The notes under the pieces were generated by a model. It saw only the letters and a program-made list of their open reading frames with translations. It was not told the DNA's origin and did no database searches. From contig NZ_FOLM01000001.1 of the NCBI RefSeq assembly GCF_900112355.1, positions 541,276 through 605,275 of the forward strand: a stretch of DNA of 64,000 nt. Reading direction: 5' to 3'. Both the position numbers and the translations under genes were made by a program. This document shows, in pieces, positions 44,105-53,841 of this stretch; within the stretch, counting starts at the first letter, position 1; each line of letters starts with the position of its first letter. Source of the stretch: Streptomyces aidingensis. Its GTDB lineage: Bacteria > Actinomycetota > Actinomycetes > Streptomycetales > Streptomycetaceae.

Positions 44105-45195
44105 GTGCCCAGACCAAGACGGGTGTGCCGGAAGGCGGCGGCGAGGCCGCGAAGAACGCGGGCGGCATGGCGGCCCCGGCCGACAGGGCGGGTGAGCCCC
44201 GCGACGGATCCCGGCGCAGCGGTCCCCTCGCCGGGCTGATGTCCGGGTCCGCCGGGCACCTGCTGGGCCTGGTGATCGCCCTGCTGCTGCTCTGCCTGAT
44301 CGGCCTGGTCACCGCCGGCGACCGGTTCGCCGACTTCGACAACATGATGACCATCCTGCGGCTGGCCTCGGTCATCGGTGTGATCAGCGTGGGCATGACC
44401 TTTGTCATCACCGGCGGCGGCATCGACCTGTCGGTGGGCGCCATCGTGGCCCTGGCCAGTGTCTGGGCCACCACCCTGGCCACCCAGACCATGGGCGCCG
44501 ACATCCACTGGATCGTCATGGTCACCACGGCGCTGCTGGTCGGCGCCGGCTGCGGACTGGTCAACGGGGTACTGATCGCCTACGGGAAGATGGCGCCGTT
44601 CATCGCCACCCTGGCCATGCTGGCCGCGGCCCGCGGCCTGGCCGAGATCATCTCCGACAAGAAGACCCAGGTCGTCACCGAACGCGGGCTGGTGGACTTC
44701 TTCGGCGGCGAGGTGCTGGGCATCCCGGTGCTGGTGATCGTCTTCGCCCTGGTGGCGGCGGGCGCCTGGGTGCTGCTCAACCGCACCGCGTTCGGCCGCC
44801 GCACCCTGGCGGTCGGCGGCAACCCGGAGGCCGCCCGGCTGGCCGGCATCAATGTCAAACGGCACACCGCGATCCTCTACGTGCTGCTCGGGGTGGCCTG
44901 CGGCATCGCCGCGGTGCTGCTGCTGGCCCGCACCACGGCCGGCACCTCCACCCACGGCGGCCTCTACGAACTGGAGGCCATCGCCGCGGTGGTGATCGGC
45001 GGCACCCTGCTCAGCGGCGGGCGCGGCACCATCGTCGGCACGGTCTTCGGCGTACTGATCTTCACCACGCTGACCAATGTCTTCACCCTCAACAACCTGG
45101 ACACCTCCACCCAGGCGGTGGCCAAGGGGGCGATCATCGTCGCCGCGGTGCTGCTCCAGCAGCGGGTCGCGGCCCGCAACGGCACCGGCGGCTAG
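44101..45195 (+). CDS. Sugar ABC transporter permease (RbsC-like)
   Basis: A 364-residue CUT2 permease with a polar N-terminal extension of about 45 residues and eight to ten transmembrane helices. Family landmarks are GMTFVITGGGIDLSVGAIVAL, LNRTAFGRRTLAVGGNPEAARLAGINV (the ATPase-contact loop) and LYELEAIAAVVIGGTLLSGGRGT. GTG 44101 overlaps the ATPase stop, so the two are coupled. A pyrimidine-rich gap of 150 bases separates it from the binding-protein gene. Confidence 0.93.
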   Translation: MSAQTKTGVPEGGGEAAKNAGGMAAPADRAGEPRDGSRRSGPLAGLMSGSAGHLLGLVIALLLLCLIGLVTAGDRFADFDNMMTILRLASVIGVISVGMTFVITGGGIDLSVGAIVALASVWATTLATQTMGADIHWIVMVTTALLVGAGCGLVNGVLIAYGKMAPFIATLAMLAAARGLAEIISDKKTQVVTERGLVDFFGGEVLGIPVLVIVFALVAAGAWVLLNRTAFGRRTLAVGGNPEAARLAGINVKRHTAILYVLLGVACGIAAVLLLARTTAGTSTHGGLYELEAIAAVVIGGTLLSGGRGTIVGTVFGVLIFTTLTNVFTLNNLDTSTQAVAKGAIIVAAVLLQQRVAARNGTGG

Positions 45196-45345
45196 CGCCG
45201 GACGACCGGCAGAACGGCAGAACGGCAGATCGTCTTCTTCCGCTCCCCCCCCCGCGTTGTCCCCCCCACGTTTCCCTTTCGCGCTTTTCGCGTCCCTTCG
45301 CATTTCCCTTTCGCCTTTCTCCTCCCATACCCACAGGAGTTCACC
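45196..45345. other. Pyrimidine-rich intergenic tract
   Basis: From about 45230 to 45330 the coding strand is almost entirely C and T, including two long C runs. A 12-base direct repeat TTTCCCTTTCGC occurs at 45271-45282 and 45303-45314. CGGCAGAA repeats occur near 45206-45225. No hairpin or gene is visible. AGGAG at 45334-45338 serves the next gene. Confidence 0.7.
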
Positions 45346-46413
45346 ATGCGCAGAATCACCGGCAGAGCCTCTCTCCGTGTGCTCACCCGGGTCGGCGTCG
45401 CCGTGGCCGCCGTGAGCCTGGCCGCCGCCTGCACCAGCAACACCCCCGAGAACGAGGGCAACGACTCGGAGAACAACGGGCAGGCCAACGCCGCCAGCTC
45501 CAACGACGACCCCGGCGAGACCGTGGTCATCGGCTTCTCCGGCCCGGAGGCCGACCACGGCTGGCTGGCCGCCATCAACTCCGCGGCCGAGGCCGAGGCC
45601 GAGAAGTACTCCGACATCGACCTGCGCGTCGCCGAAGGCACCAACGACCCCTCGCAGCAGATCAGCCATATCGAGACCTTCATCAACGAGGGCGTGGACG
45701 CCATCGTGCTGCTGCCCACCGACGGCGCGGCCCTGACCGAGATCGCCACCGAGGCCATGGAGGCCGGCATCCCGGTGGTCAATGTGGACCGGGAGTTCTC
45801 CAGCGAGTTCGCCGCCCGCACCACCATCCTGGGCGACAACTACGGCATGGGTGTCTCGGCCGGCACCTACGCCTGCGGGCTCATCGAGGAGAACAACCTC
45901 GGCTCGGACGCGGTGGTCGCCGAGATCGCCGGCATCGACTCGCTGCCGCTCACCCAGGACCGCTCGCAGGGCTTCAAGGACGCCCTCGCCGCCTGCGGTG
46001 CGGATGTGGACCACCGGGTGGCCGCCGAGTTCACCGTGGAGTCCGGCGAGGCGGTGGCCTCCAACCTGCTCCAGGCGGTCCGTGAGATCGACATCATCTG
46101 GAACCACGACGACGACCAGGGGATCGGCGTCAAGGCCGCCTTCGACAACGCCAACCGCGACGAGTTCTTCTTCATCGGCGGCGCCGGCTCGGCCAACGCC
46201 ATGCGCTGGATCCAGGAGGGCGAGATGGAGGCCACCATCCTCTACCCGCCGACCCAGGCGGCCGACGGCATCCGGCTGGCCCGGCTGCTCGCCCAGGACA
46301 AGGGCATGTCCGACCTGGTGCAGGTCGAGGTGCCGCGCCGGATCGTGCTCAACGCGCCCGTGGTGAACGCGGACAACGTGGAGGAGTACCTGCCACTGGG
46401 CTTCGAGTCCTGA
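45346..46413 (+). CDS. Sugar-binding lipoprotein of ABC transporter (RbsB-like)
   Basis: A 355-residue periplasmic-binding-protein type I. The signal ends in a lipobox SLAAAC (Cys near residue 28), followed by an Asn/Glu/Ser-rich linker. The core starts VVIGFSGPEADHGWLAAIN and has IETFINEGVDAIVLLPTDGAAL, VVNVDREF (sugar-ring contact region) and WNHDDDQGIGVKAAF. AGGAG at 45334-45338 fixes the start. It follows the ATPase and permease genes in this operon, so the binding protein is last of the three. The ligand is unpredicted. Confidence 0.93.
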   Translation: MRRITGRASLRVLTRVGVAVAAVSLAAACTSNTPENEGNDSENNGQANAASSNDDPGETVVIGFSGPEADHGWLAAINSAAEAEAEKYSDIDLRVAEGTNDPSQQISHIETFINEGVDAIVLLPTDGAALTEIATEAMEAGIPVVNVDREFSSEFAARTTILGDNYGMGVSAGTYACGLIEENNLGSDAVVAEIAGIDSLPLTQDRSQGFKDALAACGADVDHRVAAEFTVESGEAVASNLLQAVREIDIIWNHDDDQGIGVKAAFDNANRDEFFFIGGAGSANAMRWIQEGEMEATILYPPTQAADGIRLARLLAQDKGMSDLVQVEVPRRIVLNAPVVNADNVEEYLPLGFES

Positions 46414-46462
46414 CCGGAGCCCCGGACCGGGGGACCCCCACATTCGCGACGAGGAGGGCTCG

Positions 46463-47770
46463 ATGAGCTCGATAGGCACAACGGACAGGCAGCCGGCGGC
46501 CGGCGGCCCGGACGCGCCCCGCGCCGAGATCGGCATCGGCATGATCGGCTACGCCTTCATGGGCATGGCCCACTCCCAGGGCTGGCGCAACGCCCGCAGC
46601 TTCTTCGACCCGGTGCTCCAGCCACGGCTGACGGTGCTGGGCGGACGCGACCGGGCAGCCGCCGCCGACATGGCCCGCCGCTTCGACTGGCGGGAGGTGG
46701 AGACCGACTGGCGGGCCCTGATCGCCCGGGAGGACGTCGGGCTGGTCGACATCTGCACCCCGGGCGACACCCACGCGGAGATCGCCATCGCCGCGCTGGA
46801 GGCCGGCAAGCATGTGCTGTGCGAGAAACCGCTGGCCAACACGGTGGCCGAGGCCGAAGCCATGGCCGAGGCCGCGGCCCGGGCCCGGGCCCGCGGGGTG
46901 CGCTCCATGGTCGGCTTCACCTACCGGCGGGTCCCGGCCATCGCCCTGGCCCGCAGGCTGGTGGCCGAGGGCCGGCTGGGCCGGCTGCGGCACGTCCGCG
47001 CCCAGTACCTCCAGGACTGGCTGGCCGACCCGGCCGTGCCGATGAGCTGGCGGCTGGACAAGGAGCAGGCCGGCTCCGGGGCGCTGGGCGACATCGGGGC
47101 CCACATCGTGGACCTGACCCAGTACCTGACCGGGGAGCCGCTCACCGGGGTCAGCGCGCTCACCGACACCTTCGTCGGCGAACGCCCGCTGCCGGACGGC
47201 ACCGGCACCGGCACGGTCACCGTGGACGACGCGGCCGTCTTCCTGGGCCGGTTCGGCTCCGGCGCACTGGCCACCTATGAGGCCACCCGCTACGCGTCGG
47301 GCCGCAAGAACGCGATCCGGATCGAGCTCAACGGCTCCGACGGCAGCCTGGCCTTCGATTTCGAGGACATGAACGTCCTGCACTACTACGACGGCCGGGC
47401 GGAGACCAGCGAGCCGGCCACCCGGGGCTTCACCCGGATCCTGGTCACCGAGCCGGACCATCCCTATCTGGCGCCCTGGTGGCCGCCGGGCCATCTGCTC
47501 GGCTACGAGCACGGCTTCGCCCACCAGGCCGCCGACCTGCTCACCGCCATCGCGGAGGGCACCGACCCGGCGCCGTCCTTCGCGGACGGACTGCACATCC
47601 AGCGGGTGCTGGACGCGGTGCTGAGCAGCGCGGCCCACGGCAGTGCCTGGACCGAGGTCCCCGCCCCGGTTCCCGCCGCGGACCCGGCCGGGGAGCCGCA
47701 CCGCAACGACACGTCCCGGCGGCAGCAGCAGCACCAGCAGGAGCAGCGGAAGGAGGAAGTGGCGTCATGA
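46463..47770 (+). CDS. Gfo/Idh/MocA family oxidoreductase
   Basis: A 435-residue NAD(P)-dependent sugar or cyclitol dehydrogenase. The Rossmann segment [18 protein letters not shown] is near residue 25, [31 protein letters not shown] carries the catalytic-lysine motif EKP, and [10 protein letters not shown] supplies the conserved His. The last 40 residues are Gln/Glu/Pro-rich and appear disordered. ATG 46463 has a GAGGAGG site. The stop overlaps the next gene's start (ATGA), pairing it with the isomerase-like protein, as is usual for inositol or 3-keto-sugar catabolism. Confidence 0.9.
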   Translation: MSSIGTTDRQPAAGGPDAPRAEIGIGMIGYAFMGMAHSQGWRNARSFFDPVLQPRLTVLGGRDRAAAADMARRFDWREVETDWRALIAREDVGLVDICTPGDTHAEIAIAALEAGKHVLCEKPLANTVAEAEAMAEAAARARARGVRSMVGFTYRRVPAIALARRLVAEGRLGRLRHVRAQYLQDWLADPAVPMSWRLDKEQAGSGALGDIGAHIVDLTQYLTGEPLTGVSALTDTFVGERPLPDGTGTGTVTVDDAAVFLGRFGSGALATYEATRYASGRKNAIRIELNGSDGSLAFDFEDMNVLHYYDGRAETSEPATRGFTRILVTEPDHPYLAPWWPPGHLLGYEHGFAHQAADLLTAIAEGTDPAPSFADGLHIQRVLDAVLSSAAHGSAWTEVPAPVPAADPAGEPHRNDTSRRQQQHQQEQRKEEVAS

Positions 47771-48777
47771 GCCGACCGATCACGCTCTTCACCGGACAGT
47801 GGGCAGACCTCCCCTTCGAGGAGGTGGCCCGGATGGCCGCCGAATGGGGCTATGACGGACTGGAGATCGCCTGCTGGGGCGACCATCTGGACGTCTGGCG
47901 GGCCGCCGAGGACGAGGCCTACGTCCGCTCCCGCAAGGAGATCCTGGACAAGCACGGCCTGGGCGTCTGGGCCATCTCCAACCACCTCAAGGGCCAGGCG
48001 GTCTGCGACGACCCGATCGACCACCGGCACCGGGCCATCGTCTCCGACCGGGTCTGGGGCGACGGCGAGCCCGAGGGGGTGCGGCGGCGCGCCGCCGAGG
48101 AGATGAAGATGACCGCCCGGGCCGCCGCCCGGCTCGGCGTGGACACCGTGGTCGGCTTCACCGGCTCGGCGATCTGGAAGTACGTGGCGATGTTCCCGCC
48201 CGTCGGGCAGGACGTGATCGACGCCGGATACCAGGACTTCGCCGACCGCTGGAACCCGATCATGGACGTCTTCGAGGCCGAGGGCGTGCGGTTCGCCCTG
48301 GAGGTGCATCCCTCGGAGATCGCCTACGACTACTGGTCCACGGTGCGGACCCTGGAGGCGATCGGGCACCGGGAGTCCTTCGGGCTGAACTGGGACCCCA
48401 GCCACATGGTCTGGCAGGACATCGACCCGGCGGCCTTCCTGCTCGACTTCAAGGACCGCATCTACCACGTGGACTGCAAGGACACCAAGCGCGCCACCGG
48501 CGGCGGGCGCAACGGGCGGCTCGGCTCCCATCTCGCCTGGGGGGACCCGCGGCGCGGCTGGGACTTCGTGTCCACCGGACGCGGTGATGTGCCCTGGGAG
48601 AAGTGCTTCCGGGTGCTGAACCACATCGGCTACGCCGGCCCGGTCTCCGTGGAGTGGGAGGACGCCGGCATGGACCGGCTGCGGGGCGCCCCCGAGTCCC
48701 TCGCCTATGTGCGCGCCAACCTCTTCGACCCGCCCAGCGCCTCCTTCGACGCGGCGTTCTCCTCGCCGCAGCCCTAG
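47767..48777 (+). CDS. Sugar phosphate isomerase/epimerase (xylose-isomerase-like TIM barrel)
   Basis: A 336-residue TIM-barrel (AP_endonuc_2 family). Metal-site strands are recognisable: [28 protein letters not shown] (Glu ligand), [11 protein letters not shown] (Asp/His ligands), YHVDCKDTK and [12 protein letters not shown] (last Glu). It is cytoplasmic, with no signal. The pairing with a Gfo/Idh/MocA enzyme by a 4-base overlap suggests they act in sequence on the sugar taken up by the ABC system. The reaction could be a keto-sugar epimerisation or dehydration; the sequence does not decide. Confidence 0.9.
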   Translation: MSRPITLFTGQWADLPFEEVARMAAEWGYDGLEIACWGDHLDVWRAAEDEAYVRSRKEILDKHGLGVWAISNHLKGQAVCDDPIDHRHRAIVSDRVWGDGEPEGVRRRAAEEMKMTARAAARLGVDTVVGFTGSAIWKYVAMFPPVGQDVIDAGYQDFADRWNPIMDVFEAEGVRFALEVHPSEIAYDYWSTVRTLEAIGHRESFGLNWDPSHMVWQDIDPAAFLLDFKDRIYHVDCKDTKRATGGGRNGRLGSHLAWGDPRRGWDFVSTGRGDVPWEKCFRVLNHIGYAGPVSVEWEDAGMDRLRGAPESLAYVRANLFDPPSASFDAAFSSPQP

Positions 48778-48778
48778 C

Positions 48779-48836
48779 CCCACCGAGACCCACCGACCCA
48801 CCGACCCACCGACCCACCGAGACCGACCGACCAGCC
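48779..48836. repeat. 8-bp tandem repeat (CCACCGAC) tract
   Basis: Immediately after the isomerase stop, CCACCGAC or close variants are repeated about five times on the coding strand. The rest of the 194-base gap up to 48971 is C/A-rich, without a hairpin. Confidence 0.7.
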
Positions 48837-48971
48837 CACATCTCACCGCGCCGTATTTCCGCACAACTGAACAGCCTCGGCACTCCGCTGCCTCGTGCAG
48901 CACTTGGCACCACCTGCACCACGAGTACCACCCGCACCACCTCGTACCAGGAAGTACAGACAGGAGCCGTT

Positions 48972-49937
48972 ATGTGTTACGGATTCGACGGTGAGAGAGC
49001 GCTGACCCAGTCGCTCGCCGCGCGGCAGACCGGACGCCGTTCGCTGCTGCGCGGCGCGCTGGCCGGTGTCGTGGGCGCCGGCGCCCTCGCCGCCGCCGGG
49101 GTGGCGAACGCCCCGGCGGCGCACGCCACCGCCCGCCGCACCGGCCGGCCGATCGTGCCGCCCGGGCTGATCAGCATCCAGCTCTACACCGTCCGGGCGG
49201 CGCTCGGCGGCGAGCCCGGCTTCGACGACACCCTGCGGGCCATCGCCCGCGCCGGCTACCCCAAGGTCGAACAGGCCGGCTACTACGGCCGCACCGCCGC
49301 CCAGCTCCGGTCCTTCTACGACGGCCTGGGCATCTCCTGCACCTCCAGCCACGACGGCATCAGCGGCAGCCGGGAAGCCCTGGACACCAAGATCGAGAAC
49401 GCCCTGACCCTGGGCCAGCGCTACATGGTCGTGCCCTGGCTGAACTCCACCAGCCTGGCCGACTGGCAGCGCTGGGCCGAGCGGATGAACGAGGAGGCCG
49501 CCGTGGCCCGCTCCGCCGGGCTGCGCTACGGCTACCACAACCACGCCCACGAATTCACCATCGACCTCGGCGGCGGCACCACCCCGTGGGACGTGCTCAC
49601 CTCCGAGCTGGACCCCCGCCTGGTCCATCTGGAGCTCGACCTCTACTGGGCGGTCACCGGCGGCATCAACAGCGGCCACGGGGACGACCCGGAGGGCTTC
49701 ACCATCGACGTCATCCGCCGCGCACCGCAGCGGGTGCTCCAGTACCACGTCAAGGACCGGCACGAGCAGGGCGGCGACATGGCCGACCTGGGCACCGGCA
49801 TGATCGACTTCCCGCGGATCTTCCGGGCGCACTCCGTGCAGGAGTACATCGTCGAGAACGACACCCCGGACGTCACCCCGATCCAGACCGCCGAGGTGGG
49901 CTACCGCTACCTGCGCACCCTGGACCTGCGCTGCTGA
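48972..49937 (+). CDS. Tat-exported sugar phosphate isomerase/epimerase-like TIM-barrel protein
   Basis: A 321-residue protein with a twin-arginine signal: GRRSLLRG followed by a hydrophobic Ala/Val/Gly stretch and AHA cleavage site (about residues 20-55). The mature part is an AP_endonuc_2 barrel: ISIQLYTVR, YPKVEQAGYYG, YGYHNHAHEF, VHLELDLYWAVTGG and YHVKDRHEQ, with the His/Asp/Glu metal positions in place. CAGGAG six bases upstream fixes ATG 48972. Tat export suits a metal-containing enzyme folded in the cytoplasm. The next gene encodes a secreted sugar dehydrogenase, so the two may act on an extracellular sugar. Confidence 0.9.
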   Translation: MCYGFDGERALTQSLAARQTGRRSLLRGALAGVVGAGALAAAGVANAPAAHATARRTGRPIVPPGLISIQLYTVRAALGGEPGFDDTLRAIARAGYPKVEQAGYYGRTAAQLRSFYDGLGISCTSSHDGISGSREALDTKIENALTLGQRYMVVPWLNSTSLADWQRWAERMNEEAAVARSAGLRYGYHNHAHEFTIDLGGGTTPWDVLTSELDPRLVHLELDLYWAVTGGINSGHGDDPEGFTIDVIRRAPQRVLQYHVKDRHEQGGDMADLGTGMIDFPRIFRAHSVQEYIVENDTPDVTPIQTAEVGYRYLRTLDLRC

Positions 49938-50150
49938 CCGCCCGCCCCCGATGACCGCGGCGGCCGGCCTCCGGGCGGCGCCCGGGGGCGGTCCCGCGGC
50001 CCCTTCTCTCACCATCCCCTTCGCTCCCGGCCGGCGGCGGCAACCACCCGCCGCCGGCCGGGCCACCGCTCCTCCCGCTGGCACCGGGAGGACCGGACTG
50101 CACGCTCACGAACCGCTCACCACCTGCACAGAAGCGCTGAGAGGCTCGCA

Positions 50151-52292
50151 ATGCGAAGAACCACCATCATAGCGTCGGCCGCCGTCATGGCAGCGGCGAT
50201 GCTGGCCGTACCGCCCACCTCGGCGGCGCACGACGGCCACGACCACGGCGACGACCCGGGGGCCGGGGCACCGGCCACCGAAGACTTCCAGAAAGTCGTG
50301 CTGAACGACACCCCCGGCGAACCCATGGACCTGGCGGTCCTGCCCGACGGCCGGGTGCTGCACACCACCCGGGCCGGCGAGCTGTGGCTGCACGACCCGG
50401 ACACCGGCCTCAACACCCTCGCCGGCGAGCTCGACGTCTACCTCCACGACGAGGAGGGCCTGCAGAGCGTCGCCGTCGACCCGGGCTTCGACGGCCGCAA
50501 GAACCGCTGGGTCTACCTCTACTACTCGCCCCCGATGGACACCCCGGTGGACGACCCGGCCACCCCGGGCGTCAACGAGGGCGACGCGCCCGTCACCGGC
50601 ACCCCCGAGGACTTCGCGGCCTTCGAGGGCGTGCTGCGGCTCTCCCGCTTCGAGCTCAACGGCGACACCCTCGACCTGGGCAGCGAGCAGCAGGTCCTCG
50701 ACGTCGCGCAGGACCGCGGCATCTGCTGCCACGTCGGCGGCGACATCGTCTTCGACAGCGCGGGCAACCTCTACCTCTCCACCGGGGACGACACCAACCC
50801 CTTCGCCTCCGGCGGCTACAGCCCGCTCGACGAACGGGACGGCCGCAATCCGGCCTACGACGCCCAGCGCACCTCGGCCAACACCAACGACCTGCGCGGC
50901 AAGGTGCTCCGCATCAAGGTCGGCGAGGACGGCTCCTACACCATCCCGGAGGGCAACCTCTTCGAGCCGGGCACCCCGGGCACCCGCCCGGAGATCTATC
51001 TGATGGGCCTGCGCAACCCGTTCCGGATCGAGACCGACCCGCACACCGACGCGCTGTATGTGGCGGACTACTCGCCGGACGCCCGCTCCGCCGACCCCGG
51101 CCGCGGACCCAACGGCCACGGCCGCTGGCTGGTCGCCCGGGACGCCGGCAACCACGGCTGGCCGTACTGCGTGACCCCGGACATGCCCTACCAGGACTGG
51201 GACTTCGCGACCAACACCAGCGGCGGGGCCTTCGACTGCGCCGCGCCGGAGAACGAGTCCCCGCACAACACCGGCCTGACCGACCTGCCGCCGGTGGAGC
51301 AGCCCGATGTGTGGTACCCGGCGGTGGCCTCCGCCGAGTTCCCCGAACTGGGCACCGGCGGCGTCGGCCCGATGGCCGGCCCCGCCTACGACTGGGACCG
51401 GAAGACCGCCCGGAAGAACTCGAACGCCTGGCCGGAGTACTTCGACGGCGTTCCGCTGTTCTACGAGTGGACCCGGGACTACATCAAGGGCTTCCCGCTC
51501 GGCGCGGACGGCGCCCTGGCCGGCATCGAGGACGTGCTGCCGGGCCTGGAGCTGTCCAGCCCGATGGACATGGAGTTCGGCCCGGACGGCGCCCTCTACG
51601 TCCTGGAATACGGCAAGGGCTACTTCTCCGAGAACCCGGAGGCGGCGCTGTCGCGGATCGACTGGATCGGGCCGCACGGCAACCGCACCCCGCTGCCGGT
51701 GGCGTCCGCCGACGTGGCGGGCGGCGGCTCCCCGCTGACCGTGGCCTTCTCCAGTGACGGAACCGAGGACCCGGAGGGCGACCGGCTGCGGTACGCCTGG
51801 GACTTCGACTCCGACGGCCGGGTCGACTCCCGGCACCGCAACCCGGTGCACACCTACACGGAGAACGGGGTCTACACCGCCACGCTGAAGGTCACCGACT
51901 CCGGCGGCCGGGATCGCGGCAAGTCGGCCTCGGCCGAGGTGTCGATCGTGGTCGGCAACGAGATACCGGTGGTGGAGTTCCTCACCCCGGTGCAGGGCCA
52001 GGAGTTCACCTTCGGCGACCAGGTGGAGTTCGAGGTGCGGGTGACGGACGACCAGCCGGTCGACTGTTCCCGGCTCACCGTGACCTACATCCTGGGCCAT
52101 GACACGCACGGTCACCCGCAGACCACGGCCACCGGCTGCACCGGCGTGATCACCACCACGCTCGCCCAGGGCCACGACCCGGCCGAGGACAACCTTTTCG
52201 GGGTGTTCAACGCCACCTATCGTGACCCGGGTGTCGACGGTCTGCCCTCGCTGACCGGCAGCACCGAGGTGACCCTCACCCCGGTGGACTGA
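50151..52292 (+). CDS. Secreted PQQ-type sugar (glucose/sorbosone) dehydrogenase with PKD domain
   Basis: A 713-residue exported protein. A Sec signal (TIIASAAVMAAAMLAVPPTSAA) is followed by a His/Asp-rich short segment. The six-bladed beta-propeller of the GSDH family comes next (about residues 45-520): MDLAVLPDGRVL, EEGLQSVAVDPGF, GDIVFDSAGNLYLSTGDD, NPFRIETDPHTDALYVADYSPD and MEFGPDGALYVLEYG. A PKD domain (~525-605, YAWDFDSDGRVDS, HTYTENGVYTATLKV) and a C-terminal beta domain (~610-713) complete it. It would oxidise aldoses or sugar derivatives outside the cell. A hairpin follows. There is no ThuA-like partner, which often accompanies this architecture. Confidence 0.9.
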   Translation: MRRTTIIASAAVMAAAMLAVPPTSAAHDGHDHGDDPGAGAPATEDFQKVVLNDTPGEPMDLAVLPDGRVLHTTRAGELWLHDPDTGLNTLAGELDVYLHDEEGLQSVAVDPGFDGRKNRWVYLYYSPPMDTPVDDPATPGVNEGDAPVTGTPEDFAAFEGVLRLSRFELNGDTLDLGSEQQVLDVAQDRGICCHVGGDIVFDSAGNLYLSTGDDTNPFASGGYSPLDERDGRNPAYDAQRTSANTNDLRGKVLRIKVGEDGSYTIPEGNLFEPGTPGTRPEIYLMGLRNPFRIETDPHTDALYVADYSPDARSADPGRGPNGHGRWLVARDAGNHGWPYCVTPDMPYQDWDFATNTSGGAFDCAAPENESPHNTGLTDLPPVEQPDVWYPAVASAEFPELGTGGVGPMAGPAYDWDRKTARKNSNAWPEYFDGVPLFYEWTRDYIKGFPLGADGALAGIEDVLPGLELSSPMDMEFGPDGALYVLEYGKGYFSENPEAALSRIDWIGPHGNRTPLPVASADVAGGGSPLTVAFSSDGTEDPEGDRLRYAWDFDSDGRVDSRHRNPVHTYTENGVYTATLKVTDSGGRDRGKSASAEVSIVVGNEIPVVEFLTPVQGQEFTFGDQVEFEVRVTDDQPVDCSRLTVTYILGHDTHGHPQTTATGCTGVITTTLAQGHDPAEDNLFGVFNATYRDPGVDGLPSLTGSTEVTLTPVD

Positions 52293-52355
52293 CCGGTCCC
52301 GCCCGACCGGGGGCGGTCCGCCACCGGGTCCGTGGGTGCCCGGCGATCCCTGCCG

Positions 52356-52397
52356 CCCGGCCGTGACGCACGAACGGCGCAACGCGTCACGGCCGGG
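52356..52397 (+). terminator. Hairpin after the sugar dehydrogenase gene
   Basis: A perfect 14-bp inverted repeat (52356-52369 with 52384-52397) with a 14-base loop lies in the 313-base gap before the Ebo-type operon. The rest of that gap holds the 15-bp repeat array. Confidence 0.7.
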
Positions 52398-52460
52398 TCC
52401 GGGATACCCCCCGTCCCGCCCGGGACCGGGGGGTGACCGCCCCCTCACCTGCTCCACCCG

Positions 52461-52520
52461 CGCTCCACCGCACCGCGCTCCACCGCACCGCGCTCCACCG
52501 CACCGCGCTCCACCGCACCG
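52461..52520. repeat. Four perfect tandem copies of a 15-bp repeat
   Basis: CGCTCCACCGCACCG is repeated four times without change (52461-52475, 52476-52490, 52491-52505, 52506-52520). It lies 86 bases before the INO1-like start, between the terminator and the operon, so it is probably in the 5' leader or promoter zone. Confidence 0.9.
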
Positions 52521-52605
52521 CGTTCGAACAGCACCGCGGGACGCCGCCCGCGCCCGGCCCCTCGACACCCGACCACCCCCCACAGCACCAGGAAGGCCGA
52601 ACAGC

Positions 52606-53841
52606 GTGTCACCCACACCCGCACCCGCACCCGAACCCGCGTCCGGCTCCGCGTCGGCACCCGCCCCCGCCGCGCGGATCGGAGCATGGTTCATCGGCGC
52701 CCGGGGCTCGGTCGCCACCACCGCAACCGTCGGCGCGCTGGCCCTGCGGGCCGGGCTGGCCCCGGCCGCGGGCTGCGTCACCGAACTCCCCGAGCTGGCC
52801 CCCGCCCGCCTGCCCGCCCTCGCCGGACTCCTCACCGGCGGACACGACATCGCCACCGACCCGCTGCCCAAACGGGCCGAGGAACTGGCCGCCGGCGGTG
52901 TGCTCCCCGGCGAACTCGCCCGCTCCCTGGAGCGCGAACTGCGCGACGCCGACCGCCGGATACGGCCCGGCGCCGGGCCCGGGCCCGAGACCCAGCGCGC
53001 CGCGGCCCGCCGCATCGCCGACGACCTCACCGCCTTCCGCGACCGGCACGGCCTGGACCGGGTCGTGGTCGTCGACCTCTCCAGCACCGAACCCCCGGCC
53101 GCCCCCGCACCGGAGCTGGACTCCCTGGACCGGCTGGAAGCCGCCCTGGACGCCGGGGCGTCCCCGCTGCCGCTCAGCTCCCTCTACGCCTACGCCGCGT
53201 TCCGCGCCGACTGCCCCTTCGTCTCCTTCACCCCCAGCCCGGGGCCACGGCCGCCCGCGCTCGGCGAACTCGCCGAGCGCCGGCAGCTGCCCTGGGCGGG
53301 CTCGGACGGCAAGACCGGGGAGACGCTGCTCAAGACGGCGCTGGCCCCGATGTTCGCCACCCGGGCGCTCCAGGTGCGGTCCTGGACCTCGGTCAACCTG
53401 CTGGGCGGCGGCGACGGCCGCACCCTGGCCGACCCGGCCAACGCGGCCAGCAAGACCCGCACCAAGGCCCAGGGCCTGGAGGCCATCCTCGGCCGGCCGG
53501 TGGACGGCCCGATGCACATCGACTATGTGCCCGACCTGGGCGACTGGAAGACGGCCTGGGACCTGATCTCCTTCGAGGGCTTCCTGGGCACCCGGATGAG
53601 CATGCAGTTCACCTGGCACGGCTGCGACTCGGCACTGGCCGCACCACTGGTGCTGGACCTGGTCCGGCTCACCGCCCGGGCCGCGGAGGCGGGGGAGTGC
53701 GGCCCGCTGGCCCCGCTCGCCTTCTTCTTCAAGGACCCGGCCGGCACCGGCCGGCACGACCTGGCCGGTCAGTGGGACTCCCTCACCGCATGGGCCGCCA
53801 CCGCCCTGGCGGGCGACGCCCGCGGCGAGGCCGCCCGATGA
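52606..53841 (+). CDS. Inositol-3-phosphate synthase (INO1)-like protein
   Basis: A 411-residue protein of the myo-inositol-1-phosphate synthase family. The NAD-binding loop GARGSVATT begins near residue 31 and the later core shows VVVVDLSSTEP, LPWAGSDGKTGETLLKTAL, SWTSVNLLGGGDG, HIDYVPDLGDWKTAWDLISFEGF and MQFTWHGCDSALAAPLVLDLVRL, all INO1 landmarks. GTG 52606 has AGGAAGG ten bases upstream; the longer frame from 52336 would include the 15-bp repeats and is unlikely. The stop overlaps the prenyltransferase start (ATGA). It may make an inositol phosphate or a related cyclitol as acceptor for the prenyltransferase. It occupies the position EboD has in cyanobacterial ebo clusters. Confidence 0.88.
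   Translation: MSPTPAPAPEPASGSASAPAPAARIGAWFIGARGSVATTATVGALALRAGLAPAAGCVTELPELAPARLPALAGLLTGGHDIATDPLPKRAEELAAGGVLPGELARSLERELRDADRRIRPGAGPGPETQRAAARRIADDLTAFRDRHGLDRVVVVDLSSTEPPAAPAPELDSLDRLEAALDAGASPLPLSSLYAYAAFRADCPFVSFTPSPGPRPPALGELAERRQLPWAGSDGKTGETLLKTALAPMFATRALQVRSWTSVNLLGGGDGRTLADPANAASKTRTKAQGLEAILGRPVDGPMHIDYVPDLGDWKTAWDLISFEGFLGTRMSMQFTWHGCDSALAAPLVLDLVRLTARAAEAGECGPLAPLAFFFKDPAGTGRHDLAGQWDSLTAWAATALAGDARGEAAR

Noticed and set aside
49938..50150. Terminator between the Tat-exported barrel protein and the sugar dehydrogenase
   Set aside because: Only a short 8-bp complementarity with a large loop is present, so read-through is likely and the genes may be cotranscribed.
52336..52605. 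N-terminal extension of the INO1-like protein including APPHR repeats
   Set aside because: A good ribosome site precedes GTG 52606, and the extension is repeat-derived and begins inside the preceding terminator region.
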